This document shows positions 1-17,201 of a DNA stretch of 64,000 nucleotides, in pieces. A program made the position numbers and the translations under genes. The stretch is taken from positions 240,162 to 304,161 of the forward strand of contig NW_005196456.1 in the NCBI RefSeq assembly GCF_000372725.1. The letters run 5' to 3'. The stretch comes from Emiliania huxleyi CCMP1516 (taxonomy: Eukaryota; Haptophyta; Isochrysidales; Noelaerhabdaceae). Position 1 is the stretch's first letter. Each line of letters opens with the position of its first letter. Below the pieces are notes generated by a model that worked only from the letters and a program-made list of their open reading frames with translations, was not told the DNA's origin and did not search any database.

Positions 1-1449
1 CCGCCGCGCCGCCGCTCGCGCCGCCTCGCCGCCGCTTCCACCGCCGCTCCCTCGCCAAGCACGCCGCCTCCCGCCCGCCTCCTCGACCTCCCCACGGAGC
101 TCCTCGTGCGAGCACTCTCTCGCTGCGGCCCCGTCGACATCGCTCGCGTCGCGGCCGTCTCGCTACTCTTCCACGCCTCGCTCGCGGCCGAGGGTATCCG
201 CTTGTGGGCGCAAGAGCGCGGCTTCGAGCTGCCGGCGAAGCCAGAGGGCGAGGGCTGCGCCGTGCGGTGGCTGTGCTTCGCTGCGTTGCTGCGCGAGTCC
301 AACCCGCCGGCGAGGGCGGCGGCAGGCATGCAGCACAGCGTCTTCATCGACGGCGAGGGGCGGCTCTCGTCGTGCGGCTCGGCAGAGGAGGACGAAGATG
401 ACGAGGAAGACGACGAGGAGGAACTTCCAGGCCTTCTCGGCCACGGCGAGGGCGTGACGCGGCTTAACACGCCGACCCGCCTCCGGTCGATGGTGGGCGG
501 CGAGCGCGCCGTGAGCGTGTCGGCTGGCGACTTCCATAGCCTTGCGCTCACCGCCGACGGCGCCGTTTGGAGCTGGGGCGTCGGAGGCTTTGGCCGCTTG
601 GGCCACGGCGACGAGCAGAAGCAGCTGCTTCCCAAGAAGCTCGAGGCCTTTGCTGGCCAGCGAGTCGTCGCTGTGTCGGCAGGCATATACCACAACCTCG
701 CCATCACCGCCGACGGTGCCGTCTGGAGCTGGGGCAATGGACACTTTGGCAGGCTGGGCCACGGCGACCATCGGAACCAGCTGCTGCCCACGAAGGTCGA
801 GGCCTTTGCTGGGCGGCGCGTCGTCGCTGTGTCGGCAGGACACAACCACGGCCTCGCCCTCACCGCCGACGGCGGTGTCTGGAGCTGGGGCGATGGATTG
901 CGAGGCCAGTTGGGCCACGGCAACCAGCAGAGCCAGCTGCTGCCAAAGCAGGTCGAGGCCTTGGCTGGCCAGCGCGTCGTCAACGTGTCGGCTGGAGCCG
1001 TGCACAGCCTCGCCATCACCGCCGACGGCGCCGTCTGGAGCTGGGGCTTTGGAGGGCAACGCCAGCTGGGCCACGGCGACGGGCAGCAGCTGCTGCTGCC
1101 CAAGAAGGTCGAGGCCTTTGCTGGCCAGCGCGTCGTCGCTGTGTCGACAAGGGGCAGCCACAACCTCGCCCTAACCGCCGACGGCGCTGCTTGGAGCTGG
1201 GGCTTTGGAAGGGAAGGCCAGCTTGGCCACGGCGACGAGCAGAGCCAGCTGCTGCCGAAGCAGGTCGAGGCCTTTGCTGGCCGGCGCGTCGTTGCTGTGT
1301 CGGCGGGAGCTGCGCGCAGCTTTTCCATCACCGCCGACGGCGCTGCCTTTGCCTGGGGCGAGGGCCAATTTGGCTGCCTGGGCCACGGAGAGGACATGTC
1401 GAACCAGCTGCTGCCCAAGAAGATCGAGGTGTGGGCGACGGGACAGTGA
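1..1449 (+). CDS. F-box protein with seven RCC1-type repeats (5' partial)
   Basis: The frame is open from base 1, with no in-frame ATG before a GTG at 106, so the start lies outside the window. Bases 82-150 read as an F-box-like stretch (LDLPTELLVRAL, then a helical segment), the usual docking site for SKP1 in SCF ubiquitin ligases. After an acidic run of Glu/Asp at about 385-424 come seven RCC1-like repeats of about 50 residues with the core VSAG-x-H-LA-TADG-xVWSWG-LGHG; the first is degenerate. Seven repeats fit one seven-bladed propeller. The repeats are close copies at DNA level (about 153-bp period), suggesting recent expansion. The role, substrate recognition for a ubiquitin ligase, is inferred from the pairing of domains; the propeller family itself is clear. 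The stop at 1447-1449 is unambiguous. Confidence 0.85.
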   Translation, partial: PPRRRSRRLAAASTAAPSPSTPPPARLLDLPTELLVRALSRCGPVDIARVAAVSLLFHASLAAEGIRLWAQERGFELPAKPEGEGCAVRWLCFAALLRESNPPARAAAGMQHSVFIDGEGRLSSCGSAEEDEDDEEDDEEELPGLLGHGEGVTRLNTPTRLRSMVGGERAVSVSAGDFHSLALTADGAVWSWGVGGFGRLGHGDEQKQLLPKKLEAFAGQRVVAVSAGIYHNLAITADGAVWSWGNGHFGRLGHGDHRNQLLPTKVEAFAGRRVVAVSAGHNHGLALTADGGVWSWGDGLRGQLGHGNQQSQLLPKQVEALAGQRVVNVSAGAVHSLAITADGAVWSWGFGGQRQLGHGDGQQLLLPKKVEAFAGQRVVAVSTRGSHNLALTADGAAWSWGFGREGQLGHGDEQSQLLPKQVEAFAGRRVVAVSAGAARSFSITADGAAFAWGEGQFGCLGHGEDMSNQLLPKKIEVWATGQ

Positions 1450-1834
1450 GGTGTCCGGAGGCTCTGTACGGCCGGGCGTTTAGTGGCTCAGCTGCTGTGC
1501 TGAGTCGGCCAGCCCGCGCGGTGTGGGGCGACGAGCGTTAGCATGCCCATGCGTGCCGGGCCCGGGGAGAGCGATTTGGGACCCACCCCGGCAGTGTCGT
1601 GTGTGTGTAATATTGTGATGATTGGTGGCGAGACGTAAACTAGGGGAAAAGAATTCTTAAGATACAAGCCTCTCTCACAGCACACTGGCACGACAAGGGC
1701 GCGGACTGGCGCGGACTGGCACACACACAGGCTCACCTAGGGGAAAAGAAAACGAAGCTGGGCCCGCCCCAGGCCCTCTCGCAGCCCAACGTCGCGCCTC
1801 TCCTTCCGCCAGCCAAGCTCGCCCGAAAGCTTTT
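1450..1834. other. Intergenic, 3' region of RCC1 gene
   Basis: No coding signal was found. It holds two copies of a GGGGAAAAGAA-type motif (near 1642 and 1740) that belongs to a motif family repeated six times at 6.17-6.86 kb. Confidence 0.5.
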
Positions 1835-3072
1835 ATGGTGCTCGACTCCCTCATCGCCACCTCATCAAAGCTGCAAACGTGGATCAACGAGCGCCTCCGC
1901 CGGAAGCGCCCGGGCGGTGAGCCTCCACCGCCCGACGCAATCCCCGCGGCAGACGCGGCGGCTCCGCCGGCAAAGCGCCTGCGCGCCGCAGAGGTTGTGA
2001 GGGAGGGCCCTCGGGAGAGCCGCTCCTCGGCGTTCGTCCCCTTCGAGGCGCCCAAGGCGTCGTCCTACCCCAGCGAAGGGCGCGCCAGCCTCGCCGTTGG
2101 CCGCGCCAGCCTCGGCGCCAACAGTGAGCGGGCGAGCATCGGCGGGGGCGGCGGAGGAGGGGGCGGAGGCGGAGGCGCTCACTCCGTGGAGGAGGCGCGG
2201 CGCGTCGCCGCAGAGATTCGGAGCAAGGGCGCGCAGGCCGCCATGCGGCTGACGGCCAACGCTCTCGCCGAAGCGGCGCAGCTGCGGGAGGAGGTGCTGA
2301 GACGCACGCAAGAGACTTGCGCGACACACTCCCTCGTTAATCATTCATTCTTCTCTACTCGTCAGGCCGAGCGCGCGGCAGCACACCGGCAGAGCCGCAC
2401 CGAGGCCGAGTGCGCGCGGTTGCGGCAGCGTGCGCAGGCGGAGGCGAGCGAGATACGGCGCGAGGCAGAGGCGGAGGCAGCACGGCTGAGGCGCGAACAC
2501 ACCAGCCGCGCCCGTTTCCACAGCTCATCACACCAGTCGCGCCCGCCTCGACAGCTCGCCACACCAGCCGCGCCCGCCTCCCCCCACTGCTCGCCCGCGG
2601 AAGAAAGAAGGCTGCCGGGCGGCGAGGGAGACCGCCCACGAGTAGGCGCGAGGCGGAGAGCCAGGCGCGTCGGCAGGCGCAGCAGCGCCAGTTGCAGGCG
2701 CAGCCCCTAGGCCCGCTCCCCGGCTCCGCGGCGGTCGGAGGCGCGGCGCTGCCCGCGCTGCCCGCGCTGCCGGCGGCGCCGACGCCCGCCGCCGCGTGCG
2801 CGATCCCACCCGCCGCAGCGGCGGCGGCGGGAGGGGCGGCGGGAGGGGCAGGGCCGCCCGCTCTGTTCGGCTCCTCGTCGGGCGGCGCACCGGCGGCTGC
2901 CGCGCCGCCCGCCGCCGCAGCAGAGAGTGAGGCGGCGGCGGCCCCGTTCCTGTTCGGCGGCGCCGCCCCCCTCTCTGGCGGTGCGGCTCCTCCGTCCGCC
3001 GCCCAGCCGGCGCCGCTCTTCGGGGGCGCCGCCGCGCTGCCGCCGACAGGGGGCGGCGGCACGGCTGCCTAG
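1835..3072 (+). CDS. Coiled-coil protein with FG-type repeats, nucleoporin-like
   Basis: Three exons keep frame: 1835-2293, 2366-2490 and 2646-3072 (336 residues). Intron 1 is GT-AG; intron 2 is GC-AG and starts with the same gcgcga as the following exon. The N-terminal 90 residues are basic and disordered and include a glycine run. Residues of about 120-225 form a long Glu/Arg/Ala coiled coil that becomes continuous only when both introns are removed. The C-terminus is Ala/Gly/Pro-rich with spaced LFG motifs (LFGSS, FLFGG, PLFGG), as in FG nucleoporins of the Nup62/Nup58 type, which pair FG repeats with a coiled coil. In that family the order is FG repeats first, coiled coil second, so the reversed order here is unusual. 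An unrelated low-complexity protein is the alternative. Confidence 0.55.
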
Positions 3073-4297
3073 ATGCCCGGAGGAGGTAGGAATACGGGAC
3101 CGAGTCGTGCGGCGCGCACTCGAGGGGAGACGTGCTCAGCTGCACTCAGTGAAATGCACTTGCCCCACGGCACTGCACTTGCATGCCACACCCCCTGTGG
3201 CTCGTGCCGTCGTCTCCCTCGTAGTCTCCCTCTTCTCCGCCCCGCTCTCGGATAATCTCGGCTCATCTCGGCTCATCTCGGCTCATCTCGGCTCATCATG
3301 ACCGCAGGCTCCCTCTTCTCCGCCCCCGTCCCGCCGCCGACGCTCCCCGCCGGCGGCACCGGCCCCGCGCCTTGCCATACCTCGCCGCCCCCTCCGCTCT
3401 CGCGGAGCCGCCAGTGTTTCTTTTTTATAGGCACCGGCTTCGCGCTCGGTACGCCGCCCGCGCAGGCGCGTGGCCGCCGCCCGCACGCTCCACGCGTCCG
3501 CGACACGTCCATGACGCGTCCATGACCCCCCCCCCCACACACAACATTTCCACGACATATGCCCCCTCAAACCTCACGATATGCAAAACGTGGCCGATAT
3601 ACATGCGATATGCCCCCCTCTGACGCCCCCCCTCCCCCTCCCCCCAGGAGCGCCCCGCTGGCGAGCGGCGCATTCGGCGCGCACGGCGGCCTCCGAAGTG
3701 AGGCGCTGCAGCTGCGGCTGCAACTTGGCCCATGTCCGTCTCGGCCTTGCGGCTGCGGTTTGGCCCATGTCCCCAAGAGCCAAGTGTCACTGACACTGTG
3801 TCAGTTCGCGTCAGTTCGGGCATTGCAACGCCCGTAATTAACCAAAGCCGTATAGAACACGTCTCTGAAGCGTGAAGCTGAAGGGGGTGAAGGCTGTGAA
3901 GCCTGAAGCCCGCGCTGTGATGGAGACAGGGTGTTCGGTGCTCCATTCTGTTTCTCTCGAGTTTCCCTCGGGAAACTCTCGCGAGTTTCCGCCCTGAGCC
4001 TGACTGACTGAGTCTGAGAGCTGGTCTGGGCAAAATCTGAGGCGAAACCGAGGAAACCGGCAAAATACCTGGGTATTTTACAGGTATACCCGGTACACCG
4101 CTGGTACCCCCGGCGCAGGCCAAGATGCCAAAACACTGAGAGGTGCGAGAAATCTATAGACTACACCTACTCCTAGATATGAGAGGATCTCTGCTGACTG
4201 TGCCCCGTGTGTGGGTGTGCCCTGAGCGAGGCACACTCGCTACCACGACCCGTAGTTTCTTCTCTTTTTCTGTTGTGGGACCGCTGTGTCACAAGTT
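3073..4297. other. Intergenic with a 10-bp tandem repeat
   Basis: No credible gene. Bases 3246-3297 hold about five copies of ctcggctcat, the kind of short tandem repeat found elsewhere in this window inside introns. The rest is low-complexity sequence between a (+) gene end and the (-) chitinase-like gene end, so it is a convergent 3' region. Confidence 0.5.
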
Positions 4298-5327
4298 TTA
4301 GACGTGGACTCCTCGCGTTTCGCCCGGGAAACGCGCTGCGGCCGGTCGGGTGTGGAGGAACCGGTTGAGGCCGCCGGCGAAGAAGAGCGGCGTCCCGCCG
4401 CCGGCGGGTGCGCGGCCCTCATCCGCGATGTCCCAAAACATGAGCCCACGCGGTCGCACCGGCAGCGCGGCCCACGCGCGCCCCACCTCCGCGGGAGGCA
4501 GGAAGAGCGCCTTGCCTCCCTCCCCCGCCCAGCCGTTGGCGAGCCCGAGCAGGAGCCTGTCGGCCGGCACGGCCACGCTCCGGTTCCGCAAGCCTAGAGA
4601 AAAAGAAGTACGTGGCGCCAAAGAAGCACACGGCCGCGCTCCGGCTCCGCAGGCCAAGGGATGGCTCGCGGTCGAAGCCGACGCGCCAGCCGCGGCGCAT
4701 CTCGCCCACCTACGGAGAGTACACCAAAGTTGGGATGTGAAGCGCCGCGGGAACACACGGGCCAGGAAAACGATGAACACAAATGAATACAGCCGAATAT
4801 GGACGAATACAGCCGAATATGGACGAATACGAGTGTCCTCGCTGCTAGTGCCAGTTGGGACACCTGAACACGCATTCGCTTCTAAGGCTCGCCCACGAGC
4901 AAGGCGAGGTAGGTTATAGAAGGTTATAGAAGGTTTAGAAGGTTCTAGGCTCGCCCACGAGCAAGGCGAGGTAGGCGCCGAGCGGGAGGCGGTGCCGCGA
5001 GAGCATGCAGCCTGCGCGCGACCTGAATCCAACAGTGAACGTCAAAACAACTGATCTTTCGTCACCGAGGGTGCAGCGTGCGCGCGGCCAAGACTCGTAC
5101 AGCTGCAGCGAGACGAAGTCGAACGTGTCCGGAGGGGCGAGGGCAAGCAGCGCTGCATACGCGTTCCTGCCGGCGTACGCGAACTCGGCGTGCCAGCAGC
5201 GCGCCGGGAGCGCGAGGCTGAGAGAGAACTCGTCGGTCGAGGCGTCGAGGTACGACTGCGGCGGCGCCAGGCTGACGAAGCGGCCGCTCGCCTTTGGCAA
5301 GGCATGGTGCGTGCGTGCGTGCGTCGT

Positions 5328-5369
<42 letters not shown>

Positions 5370-6129
5370 GTGCGCGTGCTCGCCTTTGCTCGAGCGGAGA
5401 GGTCAGCGACGAGGCGGAGCCCGGCGGCGGAGAAGCGGCTGCGCGGCGACGACCTGGCGTACGCGATGCGACACGCACTCGGCACACGCACTCGGCGCAG
5501 CTACGGCTTGGGTCGAGTCCCGGAGAGGCGGCAAACTGTCCCTTCCTCTCTCCCTCTCCCTCTCCCTCTCCCTCTCCCTCTCCCTCTCCCTCTCCTTCTC
5601 CCTCTCCTTCTCCCTCTCCCTCTGCCTCCCTCCCTCTCTCCCTCTCGCTCTCGCTGTCCTTCTCTTTCTCTCTCTCATTCCCTCCCCCCCCCCCTCTCTC
5701 TCGTCCTCGCCTGTCGTCGTTGCCCTCCAGGTCCCAGTCCAAGCCGTCGAAGCCTCCACGCAGGCCCGCACGCTCGGCCGACTCGTCCCACGAAGTCAGC
5801 GCGGCCCACCATGCCTCCAGTGGCACCGCGGGGTCGGGATGAGGTGCATCCCACCCGCCGACAGATATGAAATGGTGCGTCGGCAGCCCTCCCGCCCCGA
5901 GCCGAGCGGCAGTATCGGCGACGCACGTCAGGTTTGGGCCGCCCGAGACGACCGGCTTGCCGCCCGGCGCCACAGTGAGCTCGATAGCGAACCAGATGAT
6001 GACGTTGACGCCAGTGCGAGCCGCAAGTTCGACCTTGCCATCGCACTCACCCCAGTTGGCGTAGCCGGCGCTGATGACTGAAGGGAGAGGCCGCCGTGGT
6101 GGTCTGCGCGGTGGTCCGCGCGGAGGCAT
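4298..6129 (-). CDS. Glycoside hydrolase family 18 (chitinase-like) protein
   Basis: Six exons, all frame-consistent: 6129-5711, 5453-5384, 5291-5078, 5011-4959, 4709-4655 and 4593-4298, giving 368 residues. ATG at 6129. GH18 enzymes hydrolyse beta-1,4-N-acetylglucosamine polymers. Hallmarks: the SxGG motif (SVGG, residues 89-92) and the catalytic DxxDxDxE motif DGLDWDLE at 128-135, so the proton donor is Glu135. Downstream come SLAPPQSYLD, FDFVSLQLYES and MFWDIADEG, the usual C-terminal strands of fungal and oomycete-like GH18 barrels. There is no clear signal peptide; the N-terminus is Arg/Pro-rich. Introns 1-3 and 5 begin with GC. Introns 2 and 4 begin with exactly the bases that begin the next exon (gcgagc, gtgggcgag). 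A simple CTCCCT tract (5541-5640) and a GTGC tract (5307-5370) lie inside introns. Substrate is not predictable from sequence. Confidence 0.85.
4784..4830. repeat. 20-bp tandem repeat inside a chitinase-gene intron
   Basis: The unit gaatacagccgaatatggac is repeated about twice plus a partial copy. It lies within intron 4 (4958-4710) of the GH18-like gene. Confidence 0.8.
5300..5375. repeat. GTGC microsatellite
   Basis: A run of the tetranucleotide gtgc/tgcg, lying in the second intron of the GH18-like gene. Confidence 0.9.
5541..5645. repeat. CTCCCT microsatellite
   Basis: Pyrimidine-only hexanucleotide array (ctccct with variants), lying in intron 1 of the GH18-like gene. Confidence 0.9.
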
Positions 6130-7270
6130 GCCGGTCGGTTATGACAACACTTTCCGCCGGCGAGGGGCAGGAGGCGAAAAGAATTTAAAGACGGACTCTG
6201 TCACAGCACACAGGCTCGACACAGGTGCGAACTGGCGCGTGCTAGTACTATCACCGGCACACCACCGAAAAAGGCGAAAAGAATTTTACAAGCGTCTCGC
6301 AGGCGAAAAGAATGCGAGAGACTGCGAAAAGAGATACGAAGAGGCAGACTCCCCAGGGTGGGCGACGGCTAGCGCATCACACTCCTCTCCTTAAAATCCC
6401 TGTGTGGTGGCGGCGTGCCGTTCTCCCATCCCTCCCTTGGGTTGTCTGTTTTCTTAAGATTCTTTCTTTAGAATTTGTCAAGAATTTGCTGTCGCTTGTC
6501 AGGAGCAGGAGAACTAGGAGAGCGCAACCAGTAGGAGGCCCGCGCCTGCCCCCGTGCCGCCGGGTGCAACCTGTCCTATACGAGAGAGGAATCCCTGGGA
6601 GGGCCCTGTCGTGTGGGTGAACCCTGCCCAGCCCCCCTCCGTGTCGCGATGCGCTCCCCGCTCCCGTTCCCCTGTGTCCCTGATCATCCTTACAAGATCC
6701 TGCTCGTGCAGGTGGGGACCCTGTCCTTCTCCCACCCCTAAATAAATAAATAAATAAAACGGACACCTCTACTAGGAGATGGGTAAAAAGGAGGCGAAAA
6801 GAATTTTAGAAATTGGCCTCCTCGCAGGCGAAAAGAATTTAAACAAAGGCGAAAAGAATTTGTGCGACGGGATTTTTTCTTGGCGTTACTAACTTAGCCC
6901 CGTTACATGCCGGTCCTCCGACAAACACCACCGGCGCAATGAGAATTCTTTTAGCCGCTGCAGTGCTCCTCTCGAAATAGACGAGACGATGCGTGCGTCC
7001 GCTTGCGGGTTACATGTAATTTTTTCCGGAACCCCTCTCTCAGCACCGACACCGATGACATTGTGTCACGCAAAAAAGAAATTTTAAGTTGCAACTAGTG
7101 CGCAAAGCATCCAGCGATGAGCGATATGCCACGTGCCGTAACCTGGAGACACAGACACATCGCTTATCGGAGGGAGAAAAAAGATTAGGCGTTGTTTCGT
7201 TCGGGGGGGGGGGGGGGTGAGCGTGTCGATGGGATTGTACGCTCGTCAGTTGTCGAGGAGTTTCATGAGC
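6130..7270. repeat. Repeat-rich intergenic region with GGCGAAAAGAATTT motifs
   Basis: No gene is supported. Six copies of ggcgaaaagaatt(t) occur near 6173, 6281, 6302, 6793, 6828 and 6848. Bases 6382-6455 are copy A of a three-copy dispersed repeat (others at 26.4 and 40.3 kb). Bases 6738-6800 carry an aaataaataaa run, then ggacacctctact, then gatgggtaaaaagga; the last two blocks flank the single-exon gene at 34.4-35.4 kb. A long G run sits at 7203-7217. Confidence 0.6.
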
Positions 7271-9067
7271 CTATGCCGCCCAGCCATCGCGCCGAAGGCG
7301 CTTTGCGGCCCTCTCGCCCTCGTAGCCTTCTCGGCCGCCAGCCGCGCACTGCTCGAGCTCATCGAGCAGCGAGTCGATTGACTCGTGCTCCGCACAGAGC
7401 TGTTCCATTGTGGCGGGCGTCATCCGGCAGCGCAGCGAGCGGTCGAGGCGCGCGCGCTGCTCATCGCTCACGCTCGCGCTGAAGTAGTGCGCGAGCATCT
7501 GCGCGGCCTCTTCGAGCTGCAGATAGCCAAGGAGGAGGCAGCGGTCGATCCGGCCCGGCCGGATGAGGGCGGGGTCGAGGGCCTCCGGGTGGTTCGATGT
7601 CATGATGAGCATGCGGCCAGGCGTGTCAACGCACCCGTCGAGCACGTCCAAGAGGCCAGCGAGGTTAAGTATGTCAGGGGTGGGGGGTGGCACCGGTGGC
7701 CAGTGGTACCCGGCCGGTGGCATGGTGGGTGGTAGTGGTGGTGGAGGTGCTAGTGACATGTTGAGTGGTGGCAAGCCCGAGCCAGGTGGTGGTGGCACAG
7801 GAGGGGGGCCGTACTTTGCAGTGAGCTCCCAGGCGGCCGGTGGCCGAGGGAGGGGGCTTGGCGTGGCGGAGCGGTGGCTCGGGCTCACCGTGGGAGCCGT
7901 GCTGGCGGACGACGACGCCTCAGAGGGGCTCCACGATCCCTCCTCCGCGTACGGCCCCTCGAGCTCATGCCGATCAGCGCCGTCACGCCGGTGGACGATG
8001 CTCGAGCATGCGTCGATGTCCTCGATCACAAAGATGAGGTCAGAGAAGGTGCGCCGACGCGACGGCTCGCCGCCGATGACGTCGAGGGTGAGGTCGTACA
8101 TGATGTCGGCGAGCTGCGTGTTTGTCTGCACCTGCGCGAGCGAGACGTTGATGATCGAGCGGCCCGTGTGGTGGGCGAGCGCCTTGATGAGCGAGGTTTT
8201 GCCCGTGCCCGGCGGTCCATGGAGCAGGAGGCCCACCTTCTGCGGAAAGCCCGCGACGGCATACTTGCCCGTGCCGCGCTCGAAGTCGGCGAGCAGCCTC
8301 AAAAGCGAGTCCTTCTGTGGGAAGAAGAGCGACGAGAAGGTCTTGTGGTCCGAGAGCGCGTGCCGCTTGTAACGGAAGTCGGGCAGCTCGTCATTCGGCC
8401 GGCGGCGCTTGAGAGCGTCATTCGACACCATCGAGTACAGCCACCTTCGATGGTCTTTGAGCCGCGCGAGCTCGCGCTTGTACCAGTCGAGCGCGGCGCG
8501 AATAAAGGCGTCGATCCGCTCGGCGCCGTCCTGCTCTCCGCACGACAGCTCGAAGATCAGGAACTGGTCGGGCTTGTCGCCCGCCTGCTGCTTCTGGGCG
8601 GCCGTCTGCTCTAGCTGCTTGAATTGGCGAAAGGAGATCGACTCACCCACATTCACCCACTCTTTCTCCTCCGCAATCCACGTGAGGCGCTGATTCTGCA
8701 TCGGGTCCTCGTCACGGCCACGACCTCGCGAGTGGCTGGGTGTGTCCATTGCAGTGAGCTGCACCTGCGCGTTGGGCGGGACGACCTGCAGGTGTTGCGT
8801 GAGGTACAGCTTGATCGCCTTTTGCAAGAGGTGGTTGTGCTGATCTTGACCCCAGCCCTTGGTCACGCAGGAGATCGTGCGAGTGGCAGCCCTGTGCAAG
8901 AGCAGCTGCCGTTTGGGAAGGAAGTAATCTTTGAGTCGCTTCAAGGTCTCCGCATCGAATACGGTGCGAAGGACCGCTGGCACCGTCATTGCCACGCCCA
9001 GGTCGATGATGATGTTGCCTGTGCGTAGCGCGTTGATCGCCGAAAACTCTGCGCCGAAGGAGCCCAT
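7271..9067 (-). CDS. BCS1-like AAA ATPase
   Basis: Single exon of 598 residues, ATG at 9067. It is an AAA ATPase of the BCS1 type: a divergent N-terminal half, then Walker A GPPGTGKT at 284-291, Walker B LIFVIEDID at 344-352, sensor-1 Asn492 in TSNHPEALDP, and RPGRID at 503-508. BCS1 proteins sit in the mitochondrial inner membrane and translocate the folded Rieske protein into complex III; many algal and plant paralogues have other, mostly unknown, jobs. A weakly hydrophobic stretch (about residues 17-36) could be the single N-terminal membrane anchor. Odd point: about 100 Ser/Pro-rich residues (about 362-462) interrupt the AAA core between Walker B and sensor 1. The absence of introns contrasts with most neighbours and could indicate a retrocopy or transfer. 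Confidence 0.85.
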   Translation of the reverse strand: MGSFGAEFSAINALRTGNIIIDLGVAMTVPAVLRTVFDAETLKRLKDYFLPKRQLLLHRAATRTISCVTKGWGQDQHNHLLQKAIKLYLTQHLQVVPPNAQVQLTAMDTPSHSRGRGRDEDPMQNQRLTWIAEEKEWVNVGESISFRQFKQLEQTAAQKQQAGDKPDQFLIFELSCGEQDGAERIDAFIRAALDWYKRELARLKDHRRWLYSMVSNDALKRRRPNDELPDFRYKRHALSDHKTFSSLFFPQKDSLLRLLADFERGTGKYAVAGFPQKVGLLLHGPPGTGKTSLIKALAHHTGRSIINVSLAQVQTNTQLADIMYDLTLDVIGGEPSRRRTFSDLIFVIEDIDACSSIVHRRDGADRHELEGPYAEEGSWSPSEASSSASTAPTVSPSHRSATPSPLPRPPAAWELTAKYGPPPVPPPPGSGLPPLNMSLAPPPPLPPTMPPAGYHWPPVPPPTPDILNLAGLLDVLDGCVDTPGRMLIMTSNHPEALDPALIRPGRIDRCLLLGYLQLEEAAQMLAHYFSASVSDEQRARLDRSLRCRMTPATMEQLCAEHESIDSLLDELEQCAAGGREGYEGERAAKRLRRDGWAA

Positions 9068-10412
9068 CGTGCGTTCGTGTTTGCTTGCCCCTTTGGTTCG
9101 CGTTTGCTTGCTTTCTGTGCGTGGGCGGCCAGGACTCGTCTAAGGAGGAGTCCTTTCATTGGACCAGGCCAAGCACCCGTGTTGGGCGGGCGATCGGTGT
9201 GGAACGGGCCCAAAAAGCGCATTTGACTATCCAGCTATTTTGAACTTGCTGTTGCTCGCTCCGATGTAGAGCCGTATGACGAGCTTCTCTCGTTTTGTTT
9301 GTTTGCTGGAGTGCGATGCGATGGGAGAAACACACGAGAAAGTTTGGCAGAAAGCAAAGACTTCGAACGAGACCTCTTTTCTACGGGGTGTGGACCCTGA
9401 GTTGACCAGGGGTTGTGCGCCGGGCCCTCCTGCTCGCGGCTCCAGCCAAGCGCTGGTAGGGTGGTTTAACCTCACACCCATGGTCTCACAGTGTGCCGGC
9501 AGTCGCCGAGCAGTGTCGCTCACACAAGCCGCAGCACAAGTGACTGAGGGCCAGTGAGGGCGAGCCCATCGCTGTCACAGGCCGCACGGTAGGCTGTGCC
9601 AACTGTGCAGAGCGTGTGAGCAGCAGAGGAGCTGCTCTCCAGGCTTCTGTCGCAAAGAGCTGCATGCCACCCGAAGGCGCTGCACGAGGTTCGCGCCGAG
9701 CGCGGCGAAATCGGGGGACGCCGCCACCGACGAGCGCGTTGGACTTTTCACTCCGGACAAAAAACGCGGCACAGCGGACGGTGCGGGGCGTGCCGCAAAC
9801 TTAGGTCTTAGCGGCGAGGGGCGCGGGACCGTCGAGTCGGTCTGTGGCGAAGTAGGTCGCGTCCCCCGATTTCCTCAACTCACGGTCCACCCCTTCATAG
9901 AAGCTCTGAAGAGCGCTCAAGTTAAAGCTCTCTCTCCGTCTCTCTCTCTCTCTCTCCTCTCCAAACAAACCGCCGTGCGCCGAAGCAGCGGACACACCGA
10001 CGGCCCCGGCCGCACAAGCGCAGCCAGGAACACACTCAGACCCGAATATATGCGAGACCGTTGACACGTTCTACAGTGAGAGTATAACCACGCATCCGAG
10101 TGGGGCGCAACTCGATCCGTTGAGCAACCCATGCTGCCGCCCCTATCCTAGGCCCGCTCTGGGGAGGCCAGGCGCTGTTGCCTGCCCGCTCAGCCCGCCT
10201 GCGCCGCCGGCACCTGCGAGAGCGGTGGCGGTGCCGGCGCCGGGCGCCACGGGCGGGGGCGCCTCCTCCGGAGCCAGACCTCCACATCCTCTATCCTCTG
10301 CCTCTGCCTCTCCTCTGCTGCTGCTGCTGCTGCTGCTGCTGCCCCATGCGCGCGCACGACAATCGTCATGCGCGCGAGCGGCTGGTGGGGGGGGCCCACC
10401 AGCCCTGCGCCG
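9068..10412. other. Intergenic; no gene recognised
   Basis: Upstream of the AAA gene on (-), downstream of the deubiquitinase-like gene. Short open frames here lack family resemblance or a real ATG. Bases 9934-9957 are a CT microsatellite; 10316-10341 is a short CTG run. Confidence 0.5.

Positions 10413-17201
<6,789 letters not shown>

Noticed and set aside
4298..5032. One continuous (-) protein at the 3' end of the chitinase-like gene
   Set aside because: Only its last 97 codons are coding; the rest is introns and other frames of the GH18 gene.
10030..10115. tRNA-Tyr-like anticodon loop (ctgtaga) on (-)
   Set aside because: The flanking bases do not form an anticodon stem and there is no TPsiC arm.
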